From NCBI GenBank assembly GCA_040143965.1, contig JASJQH010007074.1:1-21662 (forward strand): 21,662 nt of DNA. Reading direction: 5' to 3'. The notes beneath the pieces are model-generated. The model was not told where the DNA came from and ran no database searches. It saw nothing but the letters and a program-made list of their open reading frames with translations. How positions within the stretch are numbered: position 1 is the first letter of the stretch; each line of letters starts with the position of its first letter. Positions 9,192-20,900 of this stretch are shown here, one piece after another. This DNA is from Basidiobolus ranarum. Its lineage: Eukaryota; Basidiobolomycota; Basidiobolomycetes; Basidiobolales. Both the position numbers and the translations under genes were made by a program.

Positions 9192-9677
9192 TTTTATCGA
9201 GGGAATATGAAAAATAGGTAGTGTAAGACGATTTAACAAACTCCGATATTTCAAAGAATAACTACCAAAAAAATTGTTTGTGATTAATCTGTATGTATGT
9301 ATAGGCTATTTTACAAAGTAGTAAACACGGGAAGGAAATCGTTGAACTACCTTGAGTGAGAAATTCTAGGTTCAACCACAAGAGTGCTGTGGAAAATGAA
9401 AATTCCCCCTTTGAAAAAAAAAATAAAAAAAATCCCAAATTTCTAATATTCCCAATAATTATCTGAAAGTGTTTCTGGAATACTTCACTATTTGGATTAA
9501 TCGAAATTGTTGTGTACACAATAACTCAGTGATCGTTGATTGATTATCAATTGATTGAACATGTCACGACACGTAGTTTGATTTTCGTGAAGCGAGTAAA
9601 TATTATTGTTAGTCACGTAGAGTTAACCTGCAGAAGAACTAACTCTTTGATACAATACGAGCGTGAATTATGCGTAC
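9192..9677. promoter_or_regulatory. Divergent promoter region, RRP6 / BRD8-like
   Basis: The start codons of two divergent genes are 486 nt apart, so their promoters must share or abut in this segment. It contains the 12-bp palindrome TTGTGTACACAA (9510-9521), the 10-bp palindrome ATCAATTGAT (9546-9555), two CACGTAG motifs (about 9569 and 9615) and an A-rich tract near 9410-9435. No conventional TATA box is obvious on either side. Regulatory function is inferred from position. Confidence 0.5.
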
Positions 9678-12600
9678 ATGGACGACTCAAAAGTAACTTC
9701 CAATTGGTCTATTTTAGAGAAGTTATTACTAGCCCAGTCGGTATACAAATATGGGGATGGCAACTGGGTAGCAATCTCCAGGACTCTAAATCTTCATCGT
9801 TCCCCCTCTCGGCCAGACACTTTTTTTACCCGGAATGTAATGAGCTTTCCCTTTCTATAAAATCTCTGGATATATCCCACTGGCTTACAATCTGTTTCTA
9901 ACGTCGAATTTTATAGAGTTGTGCTTTTCAATATGCTTCACTTATAAGAGAATTGGAAAGGGAGAGGTAACGCGTAAAATTACGTATTGGTAATGGTCGT
10001 CTCTAACTTCCTTTTATCTACAGTATTAAGCAATGCAACCTTAACGGATTAGGTAGGTGGGCTTTTTATCTATTTTAATAAACCAAACACGATATTGATA
10101 GGGTAATAGAGATGCCACCTGTGTTAAAGCTTGCTAGAAAGTTATACATGGAACGAATTCAAGAACTTAAAACGTCTTTACAGAAGGATGAAGAAACATA
10201 CCGGTAATTTTGGACATATGGATGCAATTAAGAATTTATTGAGTATTCAACTGAACATCTGCATTTCACTAGTCATCTTAGACAGGAAATAGTGGACATA
10301 CAAACTGGAAGATGGGATAAGGAGTTGCTGGAGAGATATCATAGATTTAACAGAGATAGAAATGAAATCACCGATCATTCGAAAAAGTCTTTTACTTCGT
10401 TAGAGATTCATGTACCTCCTCTCGACCGACGGACTAGCTTTACATTGATTCCAACCTCAAAGTTACACACACCAATCTCTGTAACCGAGATACCCCTTGA
10501 TACCAATGATACTCCTGATCTCGAAACCGAAACTAAATTATCATCAGAGAGCTTTGGAGTAAAGCTTGATGCTTCTTCGGTAGTAGCTGATCTAGGAAAG
10601 CAGATTTCTGAAAGAGTCACAGTCATCCCTTCACTATCCATGAACGTATCAGGGTCGGAATTGAACATTTCTACTGTTTCGGATAGAAGTAACACCTTGG
10701 GGGATGAGGATGTTAATGAGGTTGAGGGAGTTCCTTCCACAGAGTTGATTCCGTTATCTAAAAGTACAGATATCACGAGTGCGAGTAATTCCATTCCACA
10801 ATCACATGATCCTAGTGTGGTCGAGGGTAAAGCTCAAGACGAAACATTGGATTCTTCAAGGCATACTCTAATTGATTCTCAACCACCAGAGACCCCACCG
10901 CCCAATGAGTTACTAATGAAGGCAAATCAAACAGTAATTGACGAGGGTGAGGTGGATAACTGCTCACTACTATCTCAACCCATGACCGAGTCGCCCAGCA
11001 CTGTCGAAATGCTACTTTCGAACGACAAAGATTGTCAGAAAACAGTGACTTTGGCCTCTGTTGATGATATTCATACGACCCATGTATCAGATACCCATAT
11101 GTCGCCAGTCAAAATGGGCAGCTCTGGAATTGAAATGACCAATGAATCGACATGCGAGAGCAATGAGGAGCATATGTGTATTATGGAAGAACAACCTCAA
11201 GTAATGCTGGAGGAATCAGTGGCTCGGGTTGATCAGTTGCAGGAAATTGGAGTATCGGATCAAGTAGAGGCTGATATGCTCCTAAAGAATAATATACTCT
11301 TGAAAGAAGATGCTCCAGATGAGATTTCACTCGAGTCTACTCTTCAACATAACTCTCAAGAGAATGAGTCGGTTGAAAGTACATTATCCCCGTCACTTTC
11401 GGAGAAGACACAACAGTTGGATTCGATAGAGTCAGCCGAGCAAAATCTAGAAACAGAGTCAGCCGAGCAAAATCCAGAACAAGTGATGAATCTTGCTATT
11501 TCATTGAGTGGAGACATTCATATGCCTGCCAAAGAGTCATCCAAGGTAGATTTGGTAATAGAGGATGTTGCGTTAAAGAGTGACCAAACATATGAATCTA
11601 AACGTGCTAGGGATGATTTTTACGATGCTCCTAGCTCGTCTAAGAAGCCCAAATTTAAAACGGATCAAGAAGATTCGACAATGGAGACTGACCCTCAAGC
11701 AGATCCTAGGATTGTCGTTCAGCCACTATCATCAGGCGAAAAATCACCCCTATCGAAAGACAAGGGTGAGAGCATAGAGTCTCCCAGTAACACAAATCAT
11801 TTGCCTCTTTTAGGTGATCAACCAGTTTCCACATCTATTAGTATAATTGTGGGAACTAATGGTCTTGGTCATCAAGTAGGTGTTGGCGAGATCTTCTCCA
11901 ATCCAGAATTATCCATGGACACAAGTGACGAAGACATGTCCAAATCCTCATCTATAATGGATGTTCAAAAGCCTCAGGTAGAGGAAGATGTTAGGAAGTC
12001 TTTATCTCACGATGAAGATAAACCGTTCACTTCTCACGAAAGTAAATCTGTCACTTCGCCCGAAGCAAAGGAGCAGAAGGATGCCAACAGCCTAGCGCAA
12101 GTGCCACACTCTAGTCTAGTTGAAGCTATTCAAGATCCAGGCTGCCCCAACCCTGAGTTAGTATGTAGTGCCGACATAGTTCAACCAAGGGAGACCGATC
12201 TATGCGCTCGAGAATCTCCTATTGGTGGCTGTTTAGTGGAGGATAATACAAGCATTTTAACACCCATCTCAATCTCTGAGTGTTCCACCAAATCATTCAA
12301 AGATGAGCCAAATCATACAAGATATACTGTAGATGAGCCCCAGCCTCGTGATGCAAAGATCGATGAAGTAGCTTTGTCTGATAGGTTACTCCAAGAGGCT
12401 ATTCCCAGCGAAAGTGAAGATACTGTTTCTGTAGGTGAGGATTTGGGAACTAGGTTGGATGAGTACGAGAAGCAACATCAGATGCAGACAAACATAATCG
12501 ATGGAGTCGCGCCTAACTCTCCTTTAGAAACATCGAATGTTGGAATTAAAGAGTCAGGTAATGAGGTTGCTTTATTGCACTCTGAGGATCTAGCTCTGGA

Positions 12601-13585
12601 CACAAATGTATCTTCAAGCATTGATAGCAGCCAATCATCTGAACCCACTCTAAGTAGCAAGATATCAGACTCGTCGAACGAGAGCGTGCCGAAGGAATTA
12701 TTCAATGACCAATACCTTTCGTTAAATGAAGTTATTGAGACGACGACTACGGCAAAAGATAGCGACGACGATATATTGCTCCAAGATTCTGAGAAAGCGT
12801 GCTTGGAAGATACCCGAAACCAAATAGAAATGAACACAGAGATTCCCCATAGTGATGTAATTCCGGAGCTGATCAACACCCAGAATGAGGTTATCGATGG
12901 GCCTATTTTACTCGATGTAGAAAGCCTTCAAGTTACTCAACTGCCCTCCCCTCCAGGAGTGAATAACTCCAAAGTCACCCGTAAGCAAACTCAAGATGAA
13001 GCTCCGGAGTCGTCACTTGAGGCTGCACTAGATGAACCAAATAATGAAGATCTCGTATCGCCTATGTCTTTACAACACAGCTGCAAGCTTAGCGTAGATA
13101 AGAGAGAGGACTCGGAGGATGATGAAGTCTCTGATGCCGAAACTTCTGATGGTGGCGCTTACTCAGAAAAGAAGGCTCCCTCCTCTTTTATCGAGGATAA
13201 AAAGCATAAGAGTTGGAAGAAATTAATCTTGATGGTATGGCGAGAGATTGTTAACGATAGGTTTGGAGCAGTTTTCATGCATCCTATCAAAGAACAAGCA
13301 GCTCCAGGATATTATGGTGTTATAAAGCAACCGATGGATTTGAAATCTATCAAGCAACGAATTCGCGAAGGAGTTATTACTTCTACCGACGAGTTTCATC
13401 GCGATATATTACTAATGTTCCAGAACGCCCTAATGTACAATAAAACCGACTCCGAAATTTACCAAATGGCAGTGGAAATGAGAGACCGGGTAGAGCAAGA
13501 AATACAGGCTTTTAAGAAAACTGAAGTGATAACCGAACCCGAAACACCCACCACTAGAAGAAAAGCCAACTACGAGGAGATATAA
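9678..13585 (+). CDS. BRD8/Bdc1-like bromodomain protein, putative NuA4 subunit
   Basis: Homologue of BRD8 (human TIP60/NuA4) and fission yeast Bdc1, chromatin readers in the NuA4 acetyltransferase complex. Five exons: 9678-9836, 9917-9966, 10024-10052, 10110-10203 and 10282-13585, giving 1211 residues (human BRD8 about 1235). The N-terminal SANT-like segment (residues 9-60; WSILEKLLLAQSV, DGNWVAISRTL, SRPDTFFT) aligns with WSIREKLCLASSV and RPPDWFS of BRD8. A basic helical stretch follows (KLYMERIQELKTSL, about residues 85-125). Residues about 130-1080 are Ser/Glu/Asp-rich and probably disordered, with a basic NLS-like patch near 550-570. A C-terminal bromodomain spans 1088-1190 (WKKLILMVWREI, APGYYGVIKQPMDL, MFQNALMYN); N1164 is the acetyl-lysine-binding asparagine. 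The start is the first ATG; an upstream GTG is in frame but not needed. Exon 3 and the exon 4 acceptor are the least certain. Confidence 0.9.
11429..11482 (+). repeat. 27-bp in-frame tandem duplication in the BRD8-like gene
   Basis: Two adjacent 27-nt units match at 24 of 27 positions and encode ESAEQNLET followed by ESAEQNPEQ. The duplication preserves the reading frame and lies in the low-complexity acidic linker, where length change is probably tolerated. Confidence 0.85.
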
Positions 13586-13790
13586 TTCCTCTCAGATCTG
13601 TATTTTTCTTCGTTAGCTACTCCTTCGTATTTACTCCTCTGAACCTTTCAAGGAAAGATTCACTTTCTTTATGGTGAATATTTCAGTATCACTAGTCATA
13701 GTTTTATTCGTGTAAATAAGTTTGCTTCATTCCATACGTTGGTTCACTGCTAATCTAAAGTGTCAATTCAGAAAGTGACTGCTTTGCTAT

Positions 13791-13796
13791 AATAAA
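13791..13796 (+). terminator. AATAAA polyadenylation signal of BRD8-like gene
   Basis: Canonical hexamer 206 nt after the stop codon and in the right orientation. It is the best 3' end signal in this spacer; a T/A-rich stretch follows. Confidence 0.45.
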
Positions 13797-13852
13797 ATTT
13801 TAGAGATAGGAATAACCGAACCTCAACCACTTTTCCTTATTTGAAAAAACAT

Positions 13853-13870
13853 TTCGTGATACGTCACGAA
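13853..13870. promoter_or_regulatory. 18-bp inverted repeat with CRE-like half site
   Basis: TTCGTGA and TCACGAA are perfect 7-bp arms around the spacer TACG. The centre reads GATACGTCAC, which includes ACGTCA, the half site bound by ATF/CREB-type bZIP factors. It lies about 465 nt upstream of the TMCO6-like start codon and 57 nt beyond the preceding AATAAA. A binding role is only a suggestion. Confidence 0.3.
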
Positions 13871-14332
13871 TTGACAAAGCCAAGAGCCAGACCGAAATGG
13901 TGGCGTCAGGCTTTTCTAGTCTCTGAGAAGTATTGCGAATGCTTTCCAAATTATGCAATGTGTATACCCATTATCAGATTTAAGTAATTTTCGTCTCTTC
14001 CGGTTATATATTGAGAGTGTGCTAGATCATCCGGCCCACTTGCGTCATTAAGGTCGACCTGAGGCGCTATTTGACTTGTACGAATTTGATATTTGGTTTC
14101 AAAACTGTAGGTGATAAGTTTGGTCACGCTCTGCATGCCAATATAAAATTACAATTCGAAGTTATATTAAATATTGGCCCTGGTCATTGGCATGAGCGTT
14201 GATACTGAGCATCCAATCAACGGTAAATCGTGACTCTTTATTACGATATTCGAGTGGAATGTATAAATTGTGAAAAATCTATTTGGAAACCGAACTTACA
14301 CCCAGAAAACCCCACCTTTTAACATAGTAAAT

Positions 14333-16670
14333 ATGGAGAATAGAAGAACTAGCTTACAAAACAGACGTGCTAGTATCGAAAGAAAAACTAGCATTGATAA
14401 TGGAAAGACCGCTTCTTCAAGACATAAGGAACAATACAAGGCCACCACACTTCCCAGATCTTCAGCTGCTGCAAAAGCCAAAAGAATAGCTCAAGATTCA
14501 CACTCAAGAAAGTTACGCCGTGAACAACTGGTTATGGGAAAACGTTTTCGTCATCGTGAAGATACACCCTTAAGCGACCGTGGCGGTAAGTAACTCTTTT
14601 TGTGTGTACATACTTTGTGTTATTTCGGTGTTCTCATCTCTTTACCTCGTGTTACAGAGGCTGAGTATGATCTAACTACAAAAGAACTTGAAAAACTTCG
14701 CGAGCAACTCAATGTATGAGATGATTTCTATTAAACTTGTGTCATTTTTTCATGCTAAATATCTCTCAACAGAGCTCAGACCAAAAAACACGCATAGAAG
14801 CACTCAAAGAGCTGAGCAGTTTTCTTGTAGAGCCTTCCGAGCCGCTGAGCGATTTCGTTTTGGAAGGCGGTGCTGTTGACTTGCTAGAGGTTAATCAAAT
14901 TTTAGATTAAATTTGAAATCTCCATACTTGTCAACAAATATTTCTAATACACCATCAATTATTAGAAATTTTTATCGAGCACTGACTTCGACGAAAGACT
15001 TCAAGCTACTTGGTGTGTCACCAGTAACTACGAACACTTAATTTTGATATACTCGATCAAGTCATAATCTGATTGTCATTGCCTTTCAGATATCGCCGCC
15101 GGTGCCCCTAATCTATGCTTGAAAGTTCTTTCGACCGTCCCCTATCTGATCTCATACCTCGAAGAGCCTAATATCGTACGTCACTCTTTGCTTATATTTT
15201 TGGACGATGTATCGGTAGTTCACAATCTCAATCCAATATCCCATTTGAAAAGCAATTGCAAGAACAAGCCGCTTGGGCCCTAGGCAATATGGCCGTTGAA
15301 GGCACCGAATTTCGAGAGAGACTGACAGCCAACGGGGCCATTACTCCTCTTGTCAAACTGTTGCAATCTGATGTTCGTATGATTTTCTACCATATCACTT
15401 ATATATATACGCCCATTCTAAATCTCATCATATAAATATTAGAACCCAGGCTTAGTCCAAACCGTCTGCTTTGCCCTTTCAAGTTTGGCACGTAACCACA
15501 CTCGCTTTGAGGAATTCTTCGCCGCTGGGATTTCGGAGCTTCTTTTGCAGCACCTTAAGCATGATAAGGTATGTAATAGAAGTGGGTTGAAACTTTGAAA
15601 CGATCAAAAATTGATCATCATCGATATTGCCGTTAGGTCCCCGACGAGATTTCTGAGATTACATGGGTTTTGACTTACTTGACATCTGGAGACGAGCTTT
15701 ATAGCTCCACTCTACTCAAAGATGGCCTTGCTCCCCTCTTGGTAAGCAGTTTCAGAACCAATACCATTTGGTCTGACCAATATTCATGATATCTTTCAGG
15801 TCAAGCATATGCCCATTATGGCAGACAAAGGATCTTTGGCAATTCCTATTATCCGAACGATTGGCAACATTGCCAGTTGCACTGATTGGCACGCAGATAC
15901 TTTGATGCAACAACCCGAGTTTCTTCCGAACTTGGTCCCATACATTAAATCAGAGCTCAGGTTAGATGGAAACCCACATGTTGTGGTGGTGACATGTATT
16001 TCTTAGCATTGTAGCTGAACTGATCTTTATTTAGAGCCTTAAAAAAAGAGAGTCTCTGGGTCTTGTCCAACATCACCGCTGGGTTAGATATCTCAACATG
16101 ACATTAACAAATCACCATTCTCTAACATACATGTTATTTATAGTACACTAGAGCACGTAACCGCTGTTTTAGACAATGGGTATTTGCCACACTTGCTGGA
16201 AATCGCAACACACAGCAACTTTGATATTCGAAAGGAGGTTAGTGTGAGCCATATCGTTCTGAAGACTTCGTATATTCTAAATAAGTGATTATCACAGGCG
16301 GCCTACAGCATTATCAACATTGCTTCTCATGGATCAAAGTTTGTGGAGCTACTTCCACATGAAGAACTTTTACCAAGTAATTTATTTTTGTGTTCTTTTT
16401 GGCTAAGCAACTCTTTTAACATGACTGCATGCAGAATTCCTGGACTTTGTTCGAACCCAAGACCCGGAAACAATTCGTCTTGGTTTGCATTATGTGGATC
16501 TTGTTATGCAAGAGGTTCCAAACGGAAAAGCCCTTATTGAGAAATTAAATGGCATCGATGCCCTGGAGTCAGTTTCCTTGATCGAAGATCCAGAATTGAA
16601 GCATCAAGCCGGTCTATTGATGGACAAGTATTACGATGAGAGTGTGGAGGCGGAAAAAGAATTATCCTAA
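14333..16670 (+). CDS. TMCO6-like importin-alpha-related armadillo protein
   Basis: Armadillo-repeat protein of the importin-alpha superfamily, closest by eye to animal TMCO6. Thirteen exons: 14333-14585, 14658-14713, 14773-14889, 14966-15023, 15090-15175, 15253-15372, 15443-15568, 15637-15741, 15800-15960, 16035-16082, 16144-16237, 16298-16376 and 16435-16670; 512 residues. Residues about 45-80 form a basic importin-beta-binding-like stretch (SRKLRREQLVMGKRFRHRE), comparable with ARREQQLVSKRL of TMCO6. Armadillo repeats fill about 95-470, with the WxxxN pattern conserved (ATWCVTNIAAG, AAWALGNMAVEG, ESLWVLSNITAGT, EAAYSIINIASHG). True importin-alpha normally has an IBB with KRRNV-type core and an acidic C-terminus; here the IBB is divergent. 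An in-frame stop at 14264 with no other ATG after it fixes the start. Role in nuclear import is inferred from the family; cargo is unknown. Confidence 0.85.
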
Positions 16671-17508
<838 letters not shown>

Positions 17509-17932
17509 GCACCAATCCCGGTATTGCATTATAACGCTTTCACCAGTATTCAACAACTTAATAAACAAAAGATCATGCTTTATTGATATATTTTTGGGCC
17601 CACTTGCATTTATATTCTGTTCTGCTGACAATTCTGGATGGATGCATTGCCTAGTCTTTGCGATTCTTCATGCTGAAAAGGGCATCAGATGCTATGTTAG
17701 TCATCGTATCAATGAAAAGTCAAAATATTGAAGATGAAAATTGATTGGTTTGATATGCTAAGTGAATGCATGTGCCTAAAGAGAGTAGTGATCATGACAA
17801 GTAAACAAAACGAAAAGCTGTCACAGCTTCCACATCAAATCGATTTTGTTATTCCATGGTTTCATCAATACCGTGTTTATCAATATTGTACAGCCTACTT
17901 TGAACTTAAGATCTTTTCAAACGAATGTCAAC
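17509..17932. other. Spacer between RPS31 and CENP-I
   Basis: Holds the RPS31 3' UTR, with AATAAA at 17560-17565, and the short promoter of the next gene. A stop-free reading stretch at 17728-17961 overlaps the CENP-I start in another frame and shows no family features. No other gene or RNA is supported. Confidence 0.6.
17560..17565 (+). terminator. AATAAA polyadenylation signal of RPS31
   Basis: Canonical hexamer 52 nt after the RPS31 stop codon, in the right orientation. Confidence 0.55.
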
Positions 17933-20900
17933 ATGGAAGAAAGAATCGACGCCCTAATTGATATTTTAGAAACTTGTGAGCAATTTTAAACCTTTATTTA
18001 AGCTAGTGTCAACTAATTGAAAAAACTTTCTAGCTTCGAAAGCAAATTACTCCAGCGCCCAAATAGAACACAGTATATTCACTCTTCACGAATTCACTTC
18101 AAAATATGGTTTAGAAACAAAGCAACTCAAAAAACTGTTGAATATATTGTCAAGTGGAAATCTTGGTAGCTGTTGTTTCTTGATTGTACATTTTCTTAAC
18201 TGTTTGACTCACAGGTATCTCTAGATAATACCAATAGCAAGCATTTAATCAAAACCTTGTTCCCAAGGAGTGTATTTCCTGAAGACGTAGTGATAGAAGT
18301 ATTAGGAATGTTGTCAGCCGACGAAGACCTCACCGTAAAGGTTTCACTATATAGAAGTTTTGTGAGAGGTGGATTATATGTTTAGACGCTAAAAATTCGT
18401 AAAATCATCAATACTTTAGCTCAGTCTGATACATTGGATAATTATGGTGTTCGACCAGATCGAATCCAAACTGAAGATAAAAAAACTCTATGGAGTGTTC
18501 TTTCGTCTTTTGGAGCACGACGCATTACGGTTCTTATTTTACTTTGAAATAACTTTGACACTCGCGTACTAATATTCTGTCTGTTAGGCACTCTGTATGT
18601 CATCTTTTGTTCTTGATCACTGGCCGGGAACACGTCAAGTCTTTCCGAGTACATAAATTGTAATATCTCTCATCTATTGAAGGTAGCTAGCTGGCCGATC
18701 ATCATTGACATTGGTCTATATGTAGGATGGACTTATATAACCGTGTGAACTCAGAGCCCGGACTTTGTAGTCTTTTAAAAGTATACAAGGACTATTGTCC
18801 AAATCTATTTAGTCTTCACTTCGACATTCCCAAGGGTGCTTTTAAAGCGCCAGATATAGCCTGGGTTGAATGCTTATCCAACATACATATAAATAGTAGT
18901 GATAGTACCACAGGATATAGTACAGTCGATTTTGGATTCTCTGTAAGTTTATATCTCTATACTGTTGTAAAATCCAACGAAACCATTGTAATATCATTTG
19001 TTGTTTCACAAGATGAACCCAAGCAATGGCAATGTGGGTGACAGCAAACAGTCAATGCCGAGTATCATGTTTATCTAACGATATTATATTCACTAGGGGC
19101 AGACGGGAAGTGACCAGCTTAATAACATCGATAGTCTAGTGCTTGATCTTAGCGTCAAAGATCTTCCGCAACAGTTTACTTCTGTTTTAGATAGTCACCT
19201 TTTACAACTTTTCGTTACAACTCATCCAGACAGTATAGTGTCAATCTCCATATTATTTTCATAGTATGTATACTAAAGTGACTTTCTATAGAGGCTGCCT
19301 TCAAAAGAATCGAAACCTGGGCCTGCGATTACCTAGTGAACTTGGCAATATGGAGAGACCAAAATATTACTACTAAGAATCTTTTTCAAGGATTGTTAAA
19401 GAAAATATGCGATGCACTGGAGATGAATAAGGTACACTGGGGATTTTACTTAGCAATAATGCAGATAATCATGTCAATAACCATCAGATACTTTAACAAT
19501 ATCACAGAGTTTATTTTACGGTTTTGAGGGCTTCTTGACCAGCTATCTGTGCTATTGGGATGGTAGAGCATGCCAAAAAGAGATATTTACCATGGTCTCT
19601 CATATGCCTCTAAAGCCCTTCAACGGTAAGTCATTGTTCATTATTGGATTTGGCTCTTATTAAACAATTTTCTTCACTTTTCATAGAACTCCACAAAGAT
19701 TTCTTAAATCCTTTGCATAAGCTTTACCTGATTTCATCGGAAGCTTGGAAGGCAAGCGGCTTATTTACTGCAAACTTTATCGATATGAAACTAATGTAAA
19801 TATGTTTTGTTTTACACCAGGCGTCCTTGATTGATTGCTACACTTGCTTGCTCAGAAATTGGTCTCTCGCAGAATGGCCACTTGCTTCTAAATCTGATGA
19901 TAGCCACGTCCGGTAAGTCTTGGTCGTTAAGGAAATTTACACAGGCTGGTTTACAATTTGTAGACCACTTTTTCTTTCATCATTCTTATAATTCACTTTA
20001 AACTTATCAGCTTCGAGCGTATCCAGACAATAAGAGGCTTCGCTGCTTATGTAGAGAAGGTGTTGGTTATTGGCCTTGAGGTATGCTCCTATTTCCATTA
20101 CGAAGAAATTTTATTTCATTCATTGATGGTTAAATCTGTGTCTTTAGGCTGAGAAAAATTCTATTCATCTTTTGCATAAAGTTTTGGAGTTTTACGAGGA
20201 AGTAGGTTCCGTTTCATTTCAATCATATGCGACAATTCTGGAAAATAACACGAGCTATTATCAGATGACGGCGTTCTCTTTGGAATGCGGTGTACCATTG
20301 CTGACCATTCCCAATCGGTATATATTGTGCAGCTCCTTATTCAATATCTCTTTGATGCCAATTTCTCGAATTTGTGGAATTCTAGCCAGGTATTTAGTAC
20401 TGTTGAGATATCCCTTCTACTAACTCAAAAATTGAGTTACTTATTTTTATTATAGATGCAAGTCCTCATATGAATGGCAGAGAAATTTGAAAATCACCAA
20501 TGGGTCCTTTTCGTTAGGATATGAACGAGAACACGTTACTCAGCTCAATATTAACATCATGGATGCGTGTAATTGCCTGTGGAGAGGTCAAGCATTGAAT
20601 TACACAGATCCTAATACTAGTGGATTCGGACTAGATAGGTATGCTCTTTGATAACCTTCTTCTCCATATCCCATCCCATTAACTCTTTATCACCAGTGAG
20701 ACTATTCGTGAAATAGAGCATATATGTCAGAATGCTGAGCTTTCCTTGTCTTGTCTATTTGGTTTAACTCAATCCCCAGTATTTTTACCTCTTTCACTTG
20801 AATTTCTGAAAGGATTAGAAAATGAAGCAGGTGTTACAGTACATCATCAAGGCCCCATTAGCTCCGCTTCATTAAGAATACTCCGACAACAGGTAACTAT

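Larger units (their letters stand above)
13586..14332. other. Spacer between BRD8-like and TMCO6-like genes
   Basis: This 747-base stretch holds the 3' UTR of the BRD8-like gene and the promoter of the next gene, both on the plus strand. An AATAAA lies at 13791. A perfect inverted repeat is at 13853-13870, and a CCAAT box (ATCCAATCAA, about 14211-14220) lies some 115 nt before the next start codon. No further gene is supported. Confidence 0.6.

Noticed and set aside
9192-9254. Upstream Met of RRP6 adding 21 residues
   Set aside because: The extension (starting MKYRSLLNRL) is hydrophobic and not typical of Rrp6, while MSEERVHFSK at 9191 starts right before the PMC2NT domain. It remains possible as a rare alternative start.
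10408-10794. Antisense frame of 128 residues in the BRD8-like gene
   Set aside because: A shadow of the Ser/Thr/Glu-rich coding exon; the same is true of the frame at 12478-12879. No promoter or family support.
17728-17961. 77-residue frame before CENP-I
   Set aside because: It overlaps the CENP-I first exon in another frame, has no recognisable motif, and ends by chance at the TGA/TAA-rich intron.
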